From: Shewanella profunda
GTDB taxonomy: Bacteria > Pseudomonadota > Gammaproteobacteria > Enterobacterales > Shewanellaceae
DNA: 64,000 nt
NCBI RefSeq assembly: GCF_023283765.1
Contig: NZ_JAKILG010000001.1
Coordinates: 157,736 to 221,735 of the forward strand
Reading direction: 5' to 3'
Part shown: piece after piece, positions 1 through 10,185 of the stretch
Layout of the letters: each line of letters starts with the position of its first letter
Position numbering within the stretch: position 1 is the stretch's first letter
Program-made: the position numbers and the translations under genes
The notes under the pieces: model-generated
What the model was told of the DNA's origin: nothing
Databases searched by the model: none
The model's input: the letters and a program-made list of their open reading frames with translations, nothing else

Positions 1-50
1 CAACTGGCGATACAATTATCTTGCTTTGGGGAATCCAAATTGCAGGCATA

Positions 51-76
51 AAAAAACCGCTGGGTAGCGGTTTTTT
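51..76 (-). terminator. Terminator of metK
   Basis: The stem AAACCGCT/AGCGGTTT with a 3-4 base loop is followed by a T-run on the minus strand. It lies about 20 bases past the metK stop. The A-run on the other side may let it work in both directions. Confidence 0.85.
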
Positions 77-95
77 ATACATTTTAATATAAAGA

Positions 96-1247
96 TTATA
101 AGCCAGCGTCAGCGCGCAGTGCTTCGGCTTTATCCGTCGCTTCCCATGGGAATTCGCTGCGACCAAAGTGGCCATAAGCGGCAGTCGCTTGATAAATCGG
201 ACGCGCAAGATTTAGCATTTCTGTCAGACCGTATGGGCGTAGGTCGAAGTGTTGACGCACTAATTTGATCAGCACTTCTTCAGACACTTTACCCGTACCG
301 AAGGTTTCGATACTGATAGACGTCGGTTCTGCTACGCCAATAGCGTAAGACACTTGCAGTTCGCAGCGGTCAGCAAGACCTGCTGCAACTATGTTCTTAG
401 CCACATAACGGGCAGCATAAGCCGCGCTACGGTCAACTTTCGATGGGTCTTTACCAGAGAATGCACCACCACCGTGACGCGCCATACCACCGTAGGTATC
501 AACGATGATCTTACGACCTGTTAAGCCACAGTCACCCATAGGTCCACCGATAACAAAACGGCCTGTTGGGTTGATGAAGTATTTAGTGTCTTTGCTTAAC
601 CATTGTGCGGGCAGTACAGGTTTGATGATGGTTTCCATCACGCCTTCGATCAAATCCGCTTGGTTAATGCTTGGGCTGTGCTGGGTTGAAAGTACAATCG
701 CATCGATCCCAACAATTTTGTTGTTTTCGTAGGCGAAGGTGACTTGGCTTTTCGCATCTGGACGTAACCAAGGCAGGGTACCATCTTTACGCACTTCTGA
801 TTGGCGCTTCACTAATGCGTGGGCATAGGTGATAGGTGCTGGCATCAGAATGTCAGTTTCATTACTGGCATAACCAAACATCAGTCCTTGGTCGCCTGCG
901 CCTTGCTCTTTCGGATCGGCGCGATCAACACCTTGGTTAATGTCGGGAGACTGTTTACCAATGGCGTTTAATACGGCGCAAGAATCGGCATCAAAACCCA
1001 TGTCTGAATGGGTATAACCAATTTCGCGAACCGTTTTACGGGTCAGCTCTTCAATATCAACCCAGGCAGAGGTGGTCACTTCACCACCCACTAATACCAT
1101 GCCAGTTTTGACGTAGGTTTCACACGCCACGCGTGCTTTAGGATCTTGGGCCAGAATTGCATCTAGCACAGCATCAGAAATCTGATCTGCAATTTTATCG
1201 GGATGACCTTCTGAGACCGACTCAGAAGTAAACAAGTGCTTTGCCAT
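96..1247 (-). CDS. metK: S-adenosylmethionine synthetase
   Basis: MetK condenses methionine and ATP into S-adenosylmethionine, the cell's main methyl donor, in the cytoplasm. The 383 residues match the family's usual ~384. Both family signatures are visible: [11 protein letters not shown] at about residues 116-126 (ATP/methionine site) and the glycine loop GGGAFSGKD at about 259-267. The N-terminal HPDK segment (about 15-18) carries the conserved His. The gene is monocistronic, has its own terminator at 51-76, and is divergent from tkt. Immediately upstream lie a candidate promoter (1307-1334) and four tandem met-box-like octamers (1275-1306), which suggests MetJ repression. The identification is very secure; the regulation is inferred. 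Confidence 0.98.
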   Translation of the reverse strand: MAKHLFTSESVSEGHPDKIADQISDAVLDAILAQDPKARVACETYVKTGMVLVGGEVTTSAWVDIEELTRKTVREIGYTHSDMGFDADSCAVLNAIGKQSPDINQGVDRADPKEQGAGDQGLMFGYASNETDILMPAPITYAHALVKRQSEVRKDGTLPWLRPDAKSQVTFAYENNKIVGIDAIVLSTQHSPSINQADLIEGVMETIIKPVLPAQWLSKDTKYFINPTGRFVIGGPMGDCGLTGRKIIVDTYGGMARHGGGAFSGKDPSKVDRSAAYAARYVAKNIVAAGLADRCELQVSYAIGVAEPTSISIETFGTGKVSEEVLIKLVRQHFDLRPYGLTEMLNLARPIYQATAAYGHFGRSEFPWEATDKAEALRADAGL

Positions 1248-1274
1248 AGTAGGAAAATCTCGTCGTTAGCATTC

Positions 1275-1306
1275 AAACGTGTAGAAGCATCTACATCTAG
1301 ACGGCT
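1275..1306 (-). promoter_or_regulatory. Candidate MetJ operator: four tandem met boxes
   Basis: On the minus strand four contiguous 8-base units read AGCCGTCT, AGATGTAG, ATGCTTCT and ACACGTTT. Compared with the MetJ consensus AGACGTCT they match at 6, 5, 5 and 6 of 8 positions. MetJ is known to bind two or more tandem 8-base boxes cooperatively. The array abuts the candidate -10 element and ends 28 bases before the metK start codon, where bound repressor would block transcription. Boxes this degenerate are normal in real arrays, but individually they are weak. Confidence 0.6.
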
Positions 1307-1334
1307 ATTTTAGTGGAATTTCACTTTGATGACA
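1307..1334 (-). promoter_or_regulatory. metK: Candidate sigma-70 promoter of metK
   Basis: On the minus strand a TGTCAT -35 (1329-1334) is followed by a 16-base spacer and a TAAAAT -10 (1307-1312). The predicted start of transcription would fall inside the met-box array. Both hexamers match the consensus only partly. Confidence 0.45.
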
Positions 1335-1737
1335 CCCCCTAAGCTAAATATTTGTGTGTAAAGTGAGGTGTGCCCCAAATTATCATTATCACTATCGGTA
1401 TGAGCTAAATAGTTAACTTAATGAATTAAAGTAGAAATTATGATTTCCCTTACATCATTCCTTAGTTAGTTTTAGGATCTGCACGCCCTAGTTTAGGCTA
1501 TTTTCTCCCTTGGGGAATTGAGGCTTGATTGACAAATAAATTATCTCTATTTGTTTATTTGTATGACTAATGTCACATATTTGCTGGCTATAATAATGGG
1601 ATTACGCCAATCTTAGTGCTTTAAATAGGCCCAACTTGGGTTTTTAGGTGCATTTTTCGTTTGCGTCATCCCTTTATGTAGGGGAAAATATGCATCCAAA
1701 TTGCCCGCTAGACCCCACAAATTAAGCAGGAGAGAGC
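1335..1737. other. metK-tkt intergenic region
   Basis: This AT-rich stretch between divergent metK and tkt has no credible ORF. On the plus strand a perfect TATAAT at 1589-1594 is a possible tkt -10, but there is no good -35 at the right distance. The tkt ribosome binding site AGGAG lies just before its ATG. Confidence 0.4.
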
Positions 1738-3732
1738 ATGTCTTCCCGTAAAGTACTCGCCAACGCAATCCGTGCATTAAGTATGGATGCAGTTCAAAAA
1801 GCAAATTCAGGCCACCCCGGCGCCCCAATGGGCATGGCAGACATTGCTGAAGTGCTGTGGAATGATTTCCTTAAGCACAATCCGAACAATCCGAAATGGG
1901 TAGATAGAGATCGTTTTATCCTCTCTAACGGTCACGGCTCTATGCTGATCTACTCTTTACTCCACCTGACGGGTTATGAGTTACCGATTGATGAACTGAA
2001 GCAGTTCCGTCAATTACATTCAAAAACGCCGGGTCACCCTGAATACGGTTATACCCCAGGTGTTGAAACCACAACGGGTCCATTAGGTGCGGGCATTAGC
2101 AACGCAGTCGGTATGGCGATTGCTGAAAGAACTTTAGCGGCGCAGTTTAACCGCGATGGTCACGATATCGTTGATCACTACACTTACTGTTTCTTAGGTG
2201 ACGGCTGTTTAATGGAAGGTATTTCCCATGAAGCCTGTTCATTAGCTGGAACTTTAGGCCTAGGCAAACTGGTCGCATTTTGGGATGACAATGGTATTTC
2301 TATCGACGGTCATGTTGAAGGCTGGTTTACCGATGATACGCCAAAGCGTTTTGAAGCTTACGGTTGGCACGTGATTGCTAACGTCGATGGTCATGATAGC
2401 GATGCGATTCGTGCGGCAATTGAAGCGGCAAAAGCCGTTACCGATAAACCGACTATGATTTGCTGCAAAACCGTGATCGGTTTTGGCTCTCCAAATAAAT
2501 CTGGTAGTCACGATTGTCACGGCGCGCCATTAGGTGATGCAGAAATCGCAGCAGCCCGTGAATTCCTTGGTTGGCCACATGCTCCATTTGAAATCCCAGC
2601 TGACGTTTATGCCGGTTGGGATGCCAAAGAAGCCGGTGCTGCCCGTGAGGCCGCTTGGAACGAGAAGTTCGCCGCTTACGCTAAAGCGTACCCAGAACTG
2701 GCTGCTGAATATGAGCGCCGTGTACTGAAGGGTGAATTACCTGCTGATTTTGAAGAAAAAGCACAGGCATTTGTTCAAGCATCACAGGACAAAGCGGAAG
2801 GCATTGCGAGCCGCAAAGCCTCACAAAATGCTATCGGTGCTTTTGGTGCTATGTTGCCTGAACTGTTAGGCGGTTCTGCTGACTTAGCGGGGTCTAACTT
2901 AACCCTATGGTCAGGTTCTAAGGGTATTCAAGATGATCCAGCGGGTAACTATGTGTACTACGGTGTGCGCGAGTTCGGCATGAGCGGCATTATGAACGGT
3001 GTGTCACTTCACGGTGGTTTTATCAACTACGGTGCCACTTTCATGATGTTTATGGAGTATGCCCGTAACGCAGTGCGTATGTCGGCATTGATGGGGATTC
3101 AAAACATCTTCGTTTATACCCATGACTCAATCGGTCAAGGTGAAGATGGCCCAACACATCAACCCGTTGAGCAGTTAGCAAACCTGCGTATGACGCCAAA
3201 TATGGCGGTATGGCGCCCATGTGATGCGGCAGAAACGGCGGTTTCTTGGAAGGCTGCGATTGAGCGTCGTCACGCGCCAACATCACTTATCTTCAGCCGT
3301 CAAAATCTCAAAGCCCAAGCGCGCAGCGCTGAGCAGTTAGCCAATGTGGCTAAAGGTGCTTACGTGCTGAAAGATTGTGCGGGTACACCAGAGCTAATAT
3401 TGATTGCCACAGGTAGTGAAGTGCAACTGGCGGTGGATGCTGCGGCTGCGTTAACCGAACAAGGTAAACAAGTTCGCGTGGTTTCTATGCCATCAACGAC
3501 TGAGTTCGATAAGCAAGATGCGGCTTATAAAGAGTCAGTATTACCCCGTGCTGTGACTAAACGTGTGGCTATCGAAGCGGCTCATACCGACTTCTGGTAC
3601 AAGTATGTAGGGTTTGAAGGCACTGTCGTTGGTATGACCACCTTTGGTGAGTCTGCGCCTGGTAATGTATTGCTGAATCACTTCGGTTTCACCGTTGAAA
3701 ATGTGCTGAATGCAGCAAAATCACTAGGCTAA
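1738..3732 (+). CDS. tkt: Transketolase
   Basis: Transketolase moves two-carbon ketol units between sugar phosphates in the non-oxidative pentose phosphate pathway, using thiamine diphosphate. The 664 residues match the bacterial family length. The ThDP/Mg2+ motif starts at GDG (154-156) and ends at the Asn of DDNG (about 183-186). Conserved histidines appear in SGHPGAP (His26), NGHGS (His66) and near residue 100. The start ATG has an AGGAG ribosome site about six bases upstream. The gene leads the carbon-metabolism run tkt, epd, pgk, fba, but a strong hairpin (3794-3823) separates it from epd. Confidence 0.98.
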   Translation: MSSRKVLANAIRALSMDAVQKANSGHPGAPMGMADIAEVLWNDFLKHNPNNPKWVDRDRFILSNGHGSMLIYSLLHLTGYELPIDELKQFRQLHSKTPGHPEYGYTPGVETTTGPLGAGISNAVGMAIAERTLAAQFNRDGHDIVDHYTYCFLGDGCLMEGISHEACSLAGTLGLGKLVAFWDDNGISIDGHVEGWFTDDTPKRFEAYGWHVIANVDGHDSDAIRAAIEAAKAVTDKPTMICCKTVIGFGSPNKSGSHDCHGAPLGDAEIAAAREFLGWPHAPFEIPADVYAGWDAKEAGAAREAAWNEKFAAYAKAYPELAAEYERRVLKGELPADFEEKAQAFVQASQDKAEGIASRKASQNAIGAFGAMLPELLGGSADLAGSNLTLWSGSKGIQDDPAGNYVYYGVREFGMSGIMNGVSLHGGFINYGATFMMFMEYARNAVRMSALMGIQNIFVYTHDSIGQGEDGPTHQPVEQLANLRMTPNMAVWRPCDAAETAVSWKAAIERRHAPTSLIFSRQNLKAQARSAEQLANVAKGAYVLKDCAGTPELILIATGSEVQLAVDAAAALTEQGKQVRVVSMPSTTEFDKQDAAYKESVLPRAVTKRVAIEAAHTDFWYKYVGFEGTVVGMTTFGESAPGNVLLNHFGFTVENVLNAAKSLG

Positions 3733-3793
3733 TCAGCCAAAGGATTAGATTAAATACAAAAGGTTAAACTTTTGAAGTGTTAATCTGTATAAT

Positions 3794-3823
3794 ACGGCCT
3801 GCAATCGTTTGCAGGCCGTTTTT
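3794..3823 (+). terminator. Terminator between tkt and epd
   Basis: A perfect 11-bp stem (ACGGCCTGCAA with its complement) around a TCGT loop is followed by five Ts. A TATAAT at 3788-3793 directly abuts the stem, so a promoter for epd may start transcription inside the hairpin. Confidence 0.9.
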
Positions 3824-3848
3824 GTATTTAGAGGAAGCTGAGACCTCA

Positions 3849-4868
3849 ATGATCCGAGTCGCTATTAATGGTTATGGTCGTATCGGCCGCTCTATCCTTC
3901 GTGCTTTATATGAGTCGGGAAAACGTCAGCAAATACAGATTGTCGCGATTAACGAATTAGCTAAACCTGAAGCCATTATTCACCTGACCCAGTACGATAC
4001 CACCCACGGTCGGTTTCAACACAAAGTAAAGCTTGTCGATAATCATATGTTGATCGGTGACGATGCCATTAGCATTCTCCATGAGCCAGATCCTGCAAAG
4101 CTCCCTTGGCACGAGATGGACATAGACATAGTGTATGAAGCCACAGGCGTATTATTAGACCGTCAAAGCTGTGAAGCCCATATCTGCGCTGGCGCTAAAC
4201 GCGTGCTTATCAGTCATCCATCCTCGGCCGATGTCGATGGCACCATCGTCTATGGTGTCAATCACGATTTACTGCGCGCCGAACATACCGTTGTCTCTAA
4301 TGCTTCTTGTACCACTAACTGTATTGTTCCTGTGATTGATGTGCTCGATAAACACTTTGGTGTGAAAAGCGGTGCTATTACCACTATCCATTCCGCGATG
4401 AACGATCAGCAAGTGATTGATGCTTATCATGATGATCTGCGTCGCACCCGCGCCGCTGGCCAATCGATCATCCCCGTAGACACTAAACTTGCCCGGGGAA
4501 TTGAGCGGATTTTGCCGCATATGAAGGACAAGTTTGAAGCGATTTCGGTGCGCGTGCCAACCATTAACGTGACCGCTATTGATTTGTCTGTGACCTTAGA
4601 AAAAACCGTTGATATTGCTACTGTGAACCAAGTATTAGAATTGGCAGCCAATGGACGATTTAACGGCATCTTAGGCTATACTGATGAGCCCTTGGTATCA
4701 TGCGATTTCAACCATGATCCCCGCTCCAGCATTGTTGATGGTACCCAGACTCGCGTGAGTGCAGGGCAGTTAGTAAAGTTATTGCTTTGGTGCGATAACG
4801 AGTGGGGCTTTGCCAATCGTATGTTAGATACGAGTTTAGCGATGATCGCGGCAAAGCATAGCGATTAA
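3849..4868 (+). CDS. epd: Erythrose-4-phosphate dehydrogenase
   Basis: Epd oxidises erythrose-4-phosphate to 4-phosphoerythronate with NAD, the first step of DXP-dependent pyridoxal phosphate synthesis. It is a GAPDH paralogue. The N-terminal NAD-binding motif NGYGRIGR is at residues 7-14, and the catalytic Cys154 sits in NASCTTNC. I chose the ATG at 3849, which gives 339 residues beginning MIRVAING. The upstream in-frame extension runs through the terminator hairpin and shows no GAPDH-family sequence. GAGGAAG lies 11-17 bases upstream. The epd-pgk-fba order is conserved in gammaproteobacteria and separates Epd from true GapA, which is normally elsewhere. Confidence 0.95.
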   Translation: MIRVAINGYGRIGRSILRALYESGKRQQIQIVAINELAKPEAIIHLTQYDTTHGRFQHKVKLVDNHMLIGDDAISILHEPDPAKLPWHEMDIDIVYEATGVLLDRQSCEAHICAGAKRVLISHPSSADVDGTIVYGVNHDLLRAEHTVVSNASCTTNCIVPVIDVLDKHFGVKSGAITTIHSAMNDQQVIDAYHDDLRRTRAAGQSIIPVDTKLARGIERILPHMKDKFEAISVRVPTINVTAIDLSVTLEKTVDIATVNQVLELAANGRFNGILGYTDEPLVSCDFNHDPRSSIVDGTQTRVSAGQLVKLLLWCDNEWGFANRMLDTSLAMIAAKHSD

Positions 4869-4990
4869 AGATTTTTACACATTTGGCTTAAGTTAAAATG
4901 CCCCAATTCGACGGGATGTCGAATGGCAAAGGTGGCAACTTCCCGAGTGTGAAACCAGTTTGTTTTTTGATTATAAAAGGAAGCGTTACC

Positions 4991-6166
4991 ATGGCAATTA
5001 TCAACATGTCAGATTTGGATCTACAAGGTAAGCGCGTGCTTATCCGCGAAGATCTCAATGTCCCTGTCAGCAATGGCGTCGTCACCAGTGATGCACGTCT
5101 GCGCGCCTCTCTACCCACTATCGAGCTGGCCCTTGAAAAAGGTGCGGCTGTGATGGTGATGTCCCACCTAGGTCGTCCGACTGAAGGTGAGTACAATGCC
5201 GAATATTCTCTGCAACCTGTGGTTGATTATTTGGCAAAAGCCCTGTCTTGCCCTGTGCGTTTAGCAACCGACTATTTAGATGGCGTTGAAGTTGCCGTCG
5301 GTGAAGTCGTGGTATTTGAAAACGTGCGTTTTAACGTTGGCGAAGGCAAAAACAACGAAGCGCTATCTAAGAAAATGGCCGCTCTTTGTGATGTCTATGT
5401 GATGGACGCTTTTGGTACTGCGCACCGCGCCCAAGCATCGACCCACGGTGTGGGTATGTTTGCGCCGATCGCCTGTGCGGGTCCATTATTGGCACAAGAA
5501 TTAGATGCATTAGGCAAAGCGCTAGATAATCCAGCACGTCCTATGGTGGCGATTGTCGGTGGCTCTAAAGTGTCAACTAAGCTGACAGTGTTAGAAAGTC
5601 TATCAGGCATAGTAGATCAGCTCGTTGTTGGTGGCGGTATTGCTAATACTTTCATCGCGGCGGCGGGCTACAATGTCGGTAAATCGCTTTATGAAGCGGA
5701 TTTGATCGACGAAGCGAAACGTTTAGTGGCCAACGCTAAGAGTCGCGGTGCCGATATTCCCGTGCCGACCGATGTAGTGGTGGCGAGTGAGTTTAGCCCA
5801 ACTGCGGCGGCAACCTTAAAATCGGTGAGTGAAGTGGGTGATAGCGATATGATTTTTGATATCGGCCCAGACAGCGCAGAAGCCTTAGCTAAAATCATCG
5901 AATCTGCTGGCACTATCGTATGGAACGGCCCAGTAGGGGTGTTTGAATTCGACCAATTTGGTGAAGGTACTCAGCGTATCGCCCAGGCAATTGCCGATTC
6001 AAAAGCTTTCTCTATCGCTGGCGGCGGTGACACCTTAGCTGCGGTTGATAAATACGGTATTGCCGATAAAGTCTCTTATATTTCAACTGGCGGTGGCGCT
6101 TTCCTTGAGTTCCTCGAAGGTAAAGAATTACCCGCTGTGGCTATGTTAGAAAAACGTGGCGCCTAA
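4991..6166 (+). CDS. pgk: Phosphoglycerate kinase
   Basis: Pgk transfers a phosphate between 1,3-bisphosphoglycerate and ADP in glycolysis and gluconeogenesis. The start at 4991 (MAIINMSD) gives 391 residues, the usual length, and is preceded by AAAGGAAG at a good distance. A 31-residue in-frame extension upstream is not part of the family. The substrate-binding DLNVP segment is at about 21-25, followed by SHLGRP. The C-terminal half carries the nucleotide-binding NGPVGVFE and GGGDT motifs. Between epd and pgk there are 122 bases without an obvious terminator. Confidence 0.98.
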   Translation: MAIINMSDLDLQGKRVLIREDLNVPVSNGVVTSDARLRASLPTIELALEKGAAVMVMSHLGRPTEGEYNAEYSLQPVVDYLAKALSCPVRLATDYLDGVEVAVGEVVVFENVRFNVGEGKNNEALSKKMAALCDVYVMDAFGTAHRAQASTHGVGMFAPIACAGPLLAQELDALGKALDNPARPMVAIVGGSKVSTKLTVLESLSGIVDQLVVGGGIANTFIAAAGYNVGKSLYEADLIDEAKRLVANAKSRGADIPVPTDVVVASEFSPTAAATLKSVSEVGDSDMIFDIGPDSAEALAKIIESAGTIVWNGPVGVFEFDQFGEGTQRIAQAIADSKAFSIAGGGDTLAAVDKYGIADKVSYISTGGGAFLEFLEGKELPAVAMLEKRGA

Positions 6167-6315
6167 GGATTAAGCTTCAGAAAGCGGCGCATAAGACGCC
6201 GCGATTGATAACAAAAGAATTATAAAAACCGCTCATCCTCTTTGGTGTTGACAAGCATTTATAGCCAGTGCTTAAGTGGATGAGCATCAAAATCCATCCA
6301 AACGATAGCGACCTC

Positions 6316-6331
6316 GGTGAGTGAACTCACC
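6316..6331. other. 16-bp inverted repeat before fba
   Basis: GGTGAG and CTCACC flank a TGAA centre, 20 bases before the fba start codon. There is no T-run, so it is either an operator or a 5'-leader hairpin. A second hairpin without T-run (GCGGCG/CGCCGC) lies near 6184-6202, just past pgk. Confidence 0.4.
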
Positions 6332-6351
6332 CTATTATTGGAGTTAAAAAA

Positions 6352-7419
6352 ATGGCGTTAATTTCCCTACGACAACTACTCGACCACGCGGCAGAACATG
6401 GATATGGTGTGCCTGCGTTTAACGTAAACAACTTAGAACAGATGCGTGCGATCATGCAGGCCGCTGAAGCGACAGACAGCCCTGTTATTGTGCAAGCTTC
6501 GGCTGGTGCACGTAAATATGCGCGCCCACAGTTCTTAAAATATCTAATGACCGCAGCCCTTGAGCAGTATCCTGATATTCCGGTGTGTATTCACCAAGAT
6601 CACGGTACTGATCCTGATATCTGTCAGCGTTCTATCCAATTAGGCATGTCATCTGTGATGATGGATGGCTCGTTAATGGCCGACGGTAAAACACCCGCAT
6701 CGTACGAGTACAACGTCGATGTAACCCGCAGAACAGTGGCTTTTGCCCACGCCTGTGGCGTGTCGGTAGAAGGTGAAATTGGCTGTTTAGGTAGCCTAGA
6801 AACAGGTCAAGCAGGTGAAGAAGACGGTATTGGTGCAGTGGGCACATTAAGCCACGACCAAATGCTGACTAGCCCTGAAGAAGCGGTGCGTTTTGTTGCC
6901 GATACCCATGTCGATGCACTCGCTATTGCGATTGGTACTAGTCACGGTGCGTACAAGTTTAGTCGTAAACCGACGGGCGATGTGCTGCGTATTGACCGTA
7001 TCAAAGAAATCCATGCCCGCATTCCGAATACTCACTTAGTGATGCATGGTTCATCTTCTGTACCACAAGAATGGCTGCAGATCATCAACCAGTATGGCGG
7101 TCAGATCCCAGAAACCTACGGTGTACCATTAGAAGAAATCGTTGAAGGTATTAAACACGGTGTGCGTAAAGTTAACATCGATACCGATTTACGTCTGGCC
7201 TCAACAGGTGCTGTACGTAAATATTTGGCAGAACATCCAAGTGAATTTGACCCACGTAAATTCCTAAAAGCGTCAATGGAAGCGATGGCGGATATTTGTA
7301 CCATTCGTTATGAAGCCTTTGGTTGTGCTGGTCAAGCCTCTAAGATTAAACCATTGTCTTTACAAGCAATGTATAAAGCCTACCAGTCAGGTGCGTTAGA
7401 TCCTCAGATCAACATGTAA
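6352..7419 (+). CDS. fba: Class II fructose-1,6-bisphosphate aldolase
   Basis: This zinc enzyme reversibly splits fructose-1,6-bisphosphate into dihydroxyacetone phosphate and glyceraldehyde-3-phosphate. The 355 residues resemble the subtype also found in Calvin-cycle operons. The zinc/catalytic segment CIHQDHGTD has His81, Asp83 and His84. The phosphate-binding segment HGSSSVP lies further on. The ATG follows TTGGAG by eight bases. It is the last gene of the epd-pgk-fba group and ends in a strong terminator at 7434-7460. Confidence 0.97.
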   Translation: MALISLRQLLDHAAEHGYGVPAFNVNNLEQMRAIMQAAEATDSPVIVQASAGARKYARPQFLKYLMTAALEQYPDIPVCIHQDHGTDPDICQRSIQLGMSSVMMDGSLMADGKTPASYEYNVDVTRRTVAFAHACGVSVEGEIGCLGSLETGQAGEEDGIGAVGTLSHDQMLTSPEEAVRFVADTHVDALAIAIGTSHGAYKFSRKPTGDVLRIDRIKEIHARIPNTHLVMHGSSSVPQEWLQIINQYGGQIPETYGVPLEEIVEGIKHGVRKVNIDTDLRLASTGAVRKYLAEHPSEFDPRKFLKASMEAMADICTIRYEAFGCAGQASKIKPLSLQAMYKAYQSGALDPQINM

Positions 7420-7433
7420 GCTTTAGGCTAACT

Positions 7434-7460
7434 AAAAACCCGCTTTAAGCGGGTTTTTTT
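7434..7460 (+). terminator. Terminator of fba
   Basis: A CCCGC/GCGGG stem with flanking A-run and a run of seven Ts lies 15 bases past the fba stop. Confidence 0.9.
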
Positions 7461-7618
7461 ATGCCTAAAATAGGTGCGATTTTCATTTCTGAATCGTAAA
7501 TGTTAGTATTGCGCGCATTTTTTAGGAGTACTAACCCTATCAAGATGTATTTATCCGGCTGTGCTGGGCCGAACGGATACTTAATAAGATTGGTACAACG
7601 AAATAGGAACGGATGGAC

Positions 7619-8356
7619 ATGAAGAAAGTACTGACCGCAGCGATATTAATGGCTGCACCTTTTATGGCTAATGCAGGGGCTGATTTTGTCAAAGGCGACA
7701 AGACATTCGCTGGTGAAGCCGAGTTAGGTGCAACCTTAACCACAGGTAATACGGATACTTCATCCTACAAGGGACGTTTAAATCTTAAGCACGAGTTAGG
7801 GGATTGGGAAAATCAGTACCTGCTCGAAGGTTTATACAAGGAAGATACCGGTAGTGTCACTGCCAAACGCTATTTAGCGGGCGCGCAGGGTAACTATAAG
7901 ATGGCTGATCGTAGTTATTGGTTTGCTAATGCTAACTACGAAGTCGATCCATTTACGGGTTACGATTACACCCTGTCAGGTGCAACAGGTTATGGTCATA
8001 GACTTTACGATACCAGTAAAACTTTTTTAGATGTTGAAGTCGGTCCCGGTTATATCTACCAACGGCTTGATTCTGAACAGGCAGTTTTAGAGGGGCAGGA
8101 TTCAAACGATAGTGTCGTTGCCCACGGCGTGATTAACTTTGAAACTGAAATTACCGATACCTCTAAATTCCAACAGCGTTTTGTCGCTGATTATGGTGAT
8201 AAGTTAGATGCGCGCTCGGAAACCTCGTTGACAGCAAGTATTATCGGCTCCTTGGCAATGAAGTTTGCGATTATTGTGCGCTATAACAGTGAGCCATTGG
8301 ACAATAAGAAAAGCACAGACACAGAAACCAATATGACGCTGCTATACGCGTTTTAA
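7619..8356 (+). CDS. DUF481 outer-membrane beta-barrel protein
   Basis: The N-terminus MKKVLTAAILMAAPFMANA is a clear Sec signal peptide with cleavage after ANA. The mature part alternates short polar and aromatic segments, as in DUF481 (YdiY-like) outer-membrane proteins, including GNTDTSSYKG and NANYEVDPF, and ends in the aromatic residue expected of a barrel (LLYAF). An in-frame ATG six bases upstream (7613) is an alternative start; AGGAA at 7605-7609 could serve either. The gene stands alone between two terminators. The biological role of the family is not established. Confidence 0.85.
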   Translation: MKKVLTAAILMAAPFMANAGADFVKGDKTFAGEAELGATLTTGNTDTSSYKGRLNLKHELGDWENQYLLEGLYKEDTGSVTAKRYLAGAQGNYKMADRSYWFANANYEVDPFTGYDYTLSGATGYGHRLYDTSKTFLDVEVGPGYIYQRLDSEQAVLEGQDSNDSVVAHGVINFETEITDTSKFQQRFVADYGDKLDARSETSLTASIIGSLAMKFAIIVRYNSEPLDNKKSTDTETNMTLLYAF

Positions 8357-8381
8357 TTGGCTAAGTCTCATCGATATAACC

Positions 8382-8407
8382 AAAAAGCACCTATGGGTGC
8401 TTTTTTA
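8382..8407 (+). terminator. Terminator after the DUF481 gene
   Basis: The stem GCACC/GGTGC, extended by an A-run and a T-run on either side, is followed by six Ts. Confidence 0.85.
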
Positions 8408-8634
8408 TTGTCAGGTTTAGGTTAATACGTAAGTGAGTTTCAGGTTTTTATCAGAACCAACAAAATCAATCTAGAAACGTCAACAGACTTTAAGCCATCG
8501 GTAAGATTGACAAAAATTAATGCTTTTTAGGCAATGAGCCATCAATGGGTATTCAGAAGTATGCTTCTTATCAATATTTTCTATTGACTCGGTATGGTAA
8601 TTTCTAAACTCATTCCCACGTAGAGATCAACTTA

Positions 8635-10104
8635 ATGAAATTACAGCGGTTGTTTAGGGGCAGTGGAATGGCATTTCTCTGCCTATTTTGTGTTGCAGTA
8701 TTAGGCGGTTTTTCGCCCGCAGCTTGGGCGATGGCAGACGGAATTGAACGTCTTAATTTAACTACCGCCACAGTGGGTTACATTGCTATTTTTGTGTTTG
8801 TGATTGCCTATTTATTGGTAATGACTGAAGAAAAGTCACACTTACGTAAGTCAAAACCCGTACTCGTTGCGGCGGGAATTATTTGGGGCATGATAGGTTT
8901 TGTGTATACACAAAATGGCATGTCAGAAATTTCTGAGGCAGCGTTTAAGCATAACTTATTGGAATACTCAGAATTATTGTTATTTTTACTCGTTGCTATG
9001 ACCTATATCAACGCGATGGAAGAGCGTAATTTATTTGATGCTATTCGTGCTTGGCTCGTCGGCCGTGGTTTTAGTTTGAGAACCGTATTTTGGCTAACGG
9101 GGTTTATGGCCTTTTTCATCTCCCCCGTGGCGGATAACCTCACCACTGCATTATTGATGTGCGCCGTGGTGATGAAGGTGGGTGCTGGGCACCGAAAATT
9201 TATCACCCTTGCTTGTATTAACATTGTGGTAGCTGCCAATGCGGGTGGTGCTTTTAGTCCATTTGGTGATATTACGACGTTAATGGTATGGCAAAAGGGG
9301 GTGGTACACTTCGAGGAATTCTTCCATTTATTTATTCCTTCTTTAGTGAACTTTGTTCTGCCTGCAGCCATTATGAGTATGTTTATTCCACATTATGTGC
9401 CTGAAGCTGAAACGGTACAGGTTTACACTAAACCCGGTGCTAAACGTATTGTCGCCCTATTTCTGTTTACTATTGCAGCCGCGGTTTGTGCTCATTCGCT
9501 CTTTGGTATGCCACCTGTGCTAGGTATTATGACAGGCCTAGGCTTTCTGCAATTTTTTGGTTTTTACTTGCGTAAAACCTTCGATCGTTCGGTGGCACGC
9601 GAACGTGCTAAAGCAGAACTAAGACACGATGAATTGCGTTTACAGCAACTCGGTAGTGTTGTGCCCTTTGATGTATTTAGCCGTATTGCTCGCGCTGAAT
9701 GGGATACTCTGTTGTTCTTCTACGGGGTGGTGTTATGTGTTGGTGGCTTAGGTTTTATGGGTTACCTGAGCCTAGTGTCTGAAGCTATGTATCAGCACTG
9801 GGATGTAACCTATGCCAACATCGCGATAGGGCTATTATCATCGGTTGTTGATAATATTCCGGTGATGTTTGCCGTACTAACCATGAATCCAGATATGAGT
9901 TTAGGGCAGTGGTTATTAGTGACGCTGACTGCAGGTGTGGGGGGCAGTTTATTATCCATCGGTAGTGCTGCTGGGGTTGCCCTTATGGGGCAAGCTAGGG
10001 GGATTTATACCTTTGGTGCACATCTGCGTTGGACACCTGTGATAGCGTTAGGCTATGCAGCCAGTATTTGGGTACATATGTGGATGAATTCGGCGATGTT
10101 TTAG
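8635..10104 (+). CDS. nhaD: NhaD-type Na+/H+ antiporter
   Basis: NhaD exchanges cytoplasmic Na+ (and Li+) for protons at the inner membrane and protects against salt and alkali. The 489 residues form about a dozen hydrophobic segments. Two pseudo-symmetric discontinuous-helix motifs are visible, VADNLTTALLM near 165 and SVVDNIPVMF near 400, typical of the NhaD/ArsB (ion transporter) superfamily. The N-terminus to AWAMA resembles a signal sequence, as in other NhaD proteins. The gene is monocistronic, with a 278-base region upstream and a hairpin at 10134-10161 downstream. Confidence 0.93.
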   Translation: MKLQRLFRGSGMAFLCLFCVAVLGGFSPAAWAMADGIERLNLTTATVGYIAIFVFVIAYLLVMTEEKSHLRKSKPVLVAAGIIWGMIGFVYTQNGMSEISEAAFKHNLLEYSELLLFLLVAMTYINAMEERNLFDAIRAWLVGRGFSLRTVFWLTGFMAFFISPVADNLTTALLMCAVVMKVGAGHRKFITLACINIVVAANAGGAFSPFGDITTLMVWQKGVVHFEEFFHLFIPSLVNFVLPAAIMSMFIPHYVPEAETVQVYTKPGAKRIVALFLFTIAAAVCAHSLFGMPPVLGIMTGLGFLQFFGFYLRKTFDRSVARERAKAELRHDELRLQQLGSVVPFDVFSRIARAEWDTLLFFYGVVLCVGGLGFMGYLSLVSEAMYQHWDVTYANIAIGLLSSVVDNIPVMFAVLTMNPDMSLGQWLLVTLTAGVGGSLLSIGSAAGVALMGQARGIYTFGAHLRWTPVIALGYAASIWVHMWMNSAMF

Positions 10105-10133
10105 GGCATCCATCTTCTAAAAATAAGTTGAAG

Positions 10134-10161
10134 AATAGAGGCATCTACGGATGCCTCTATT
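10134..10161. terminator. Hairpin between convergent nhaD and lipoprotein genes
   Basis: A perfect 12-bp stem (AATAGAGGCATC and complement) closes on a TACG loop with a C-G closing pair, a member of the very stable UNCG tetraloop class. Neither side has a long T-run, but the position between two convergent stops suits a bidirectional terminator. Confidence 0.7.
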
Positions 10162-10185
10162 GGTTTGGAGATATGATGAGAAGGA

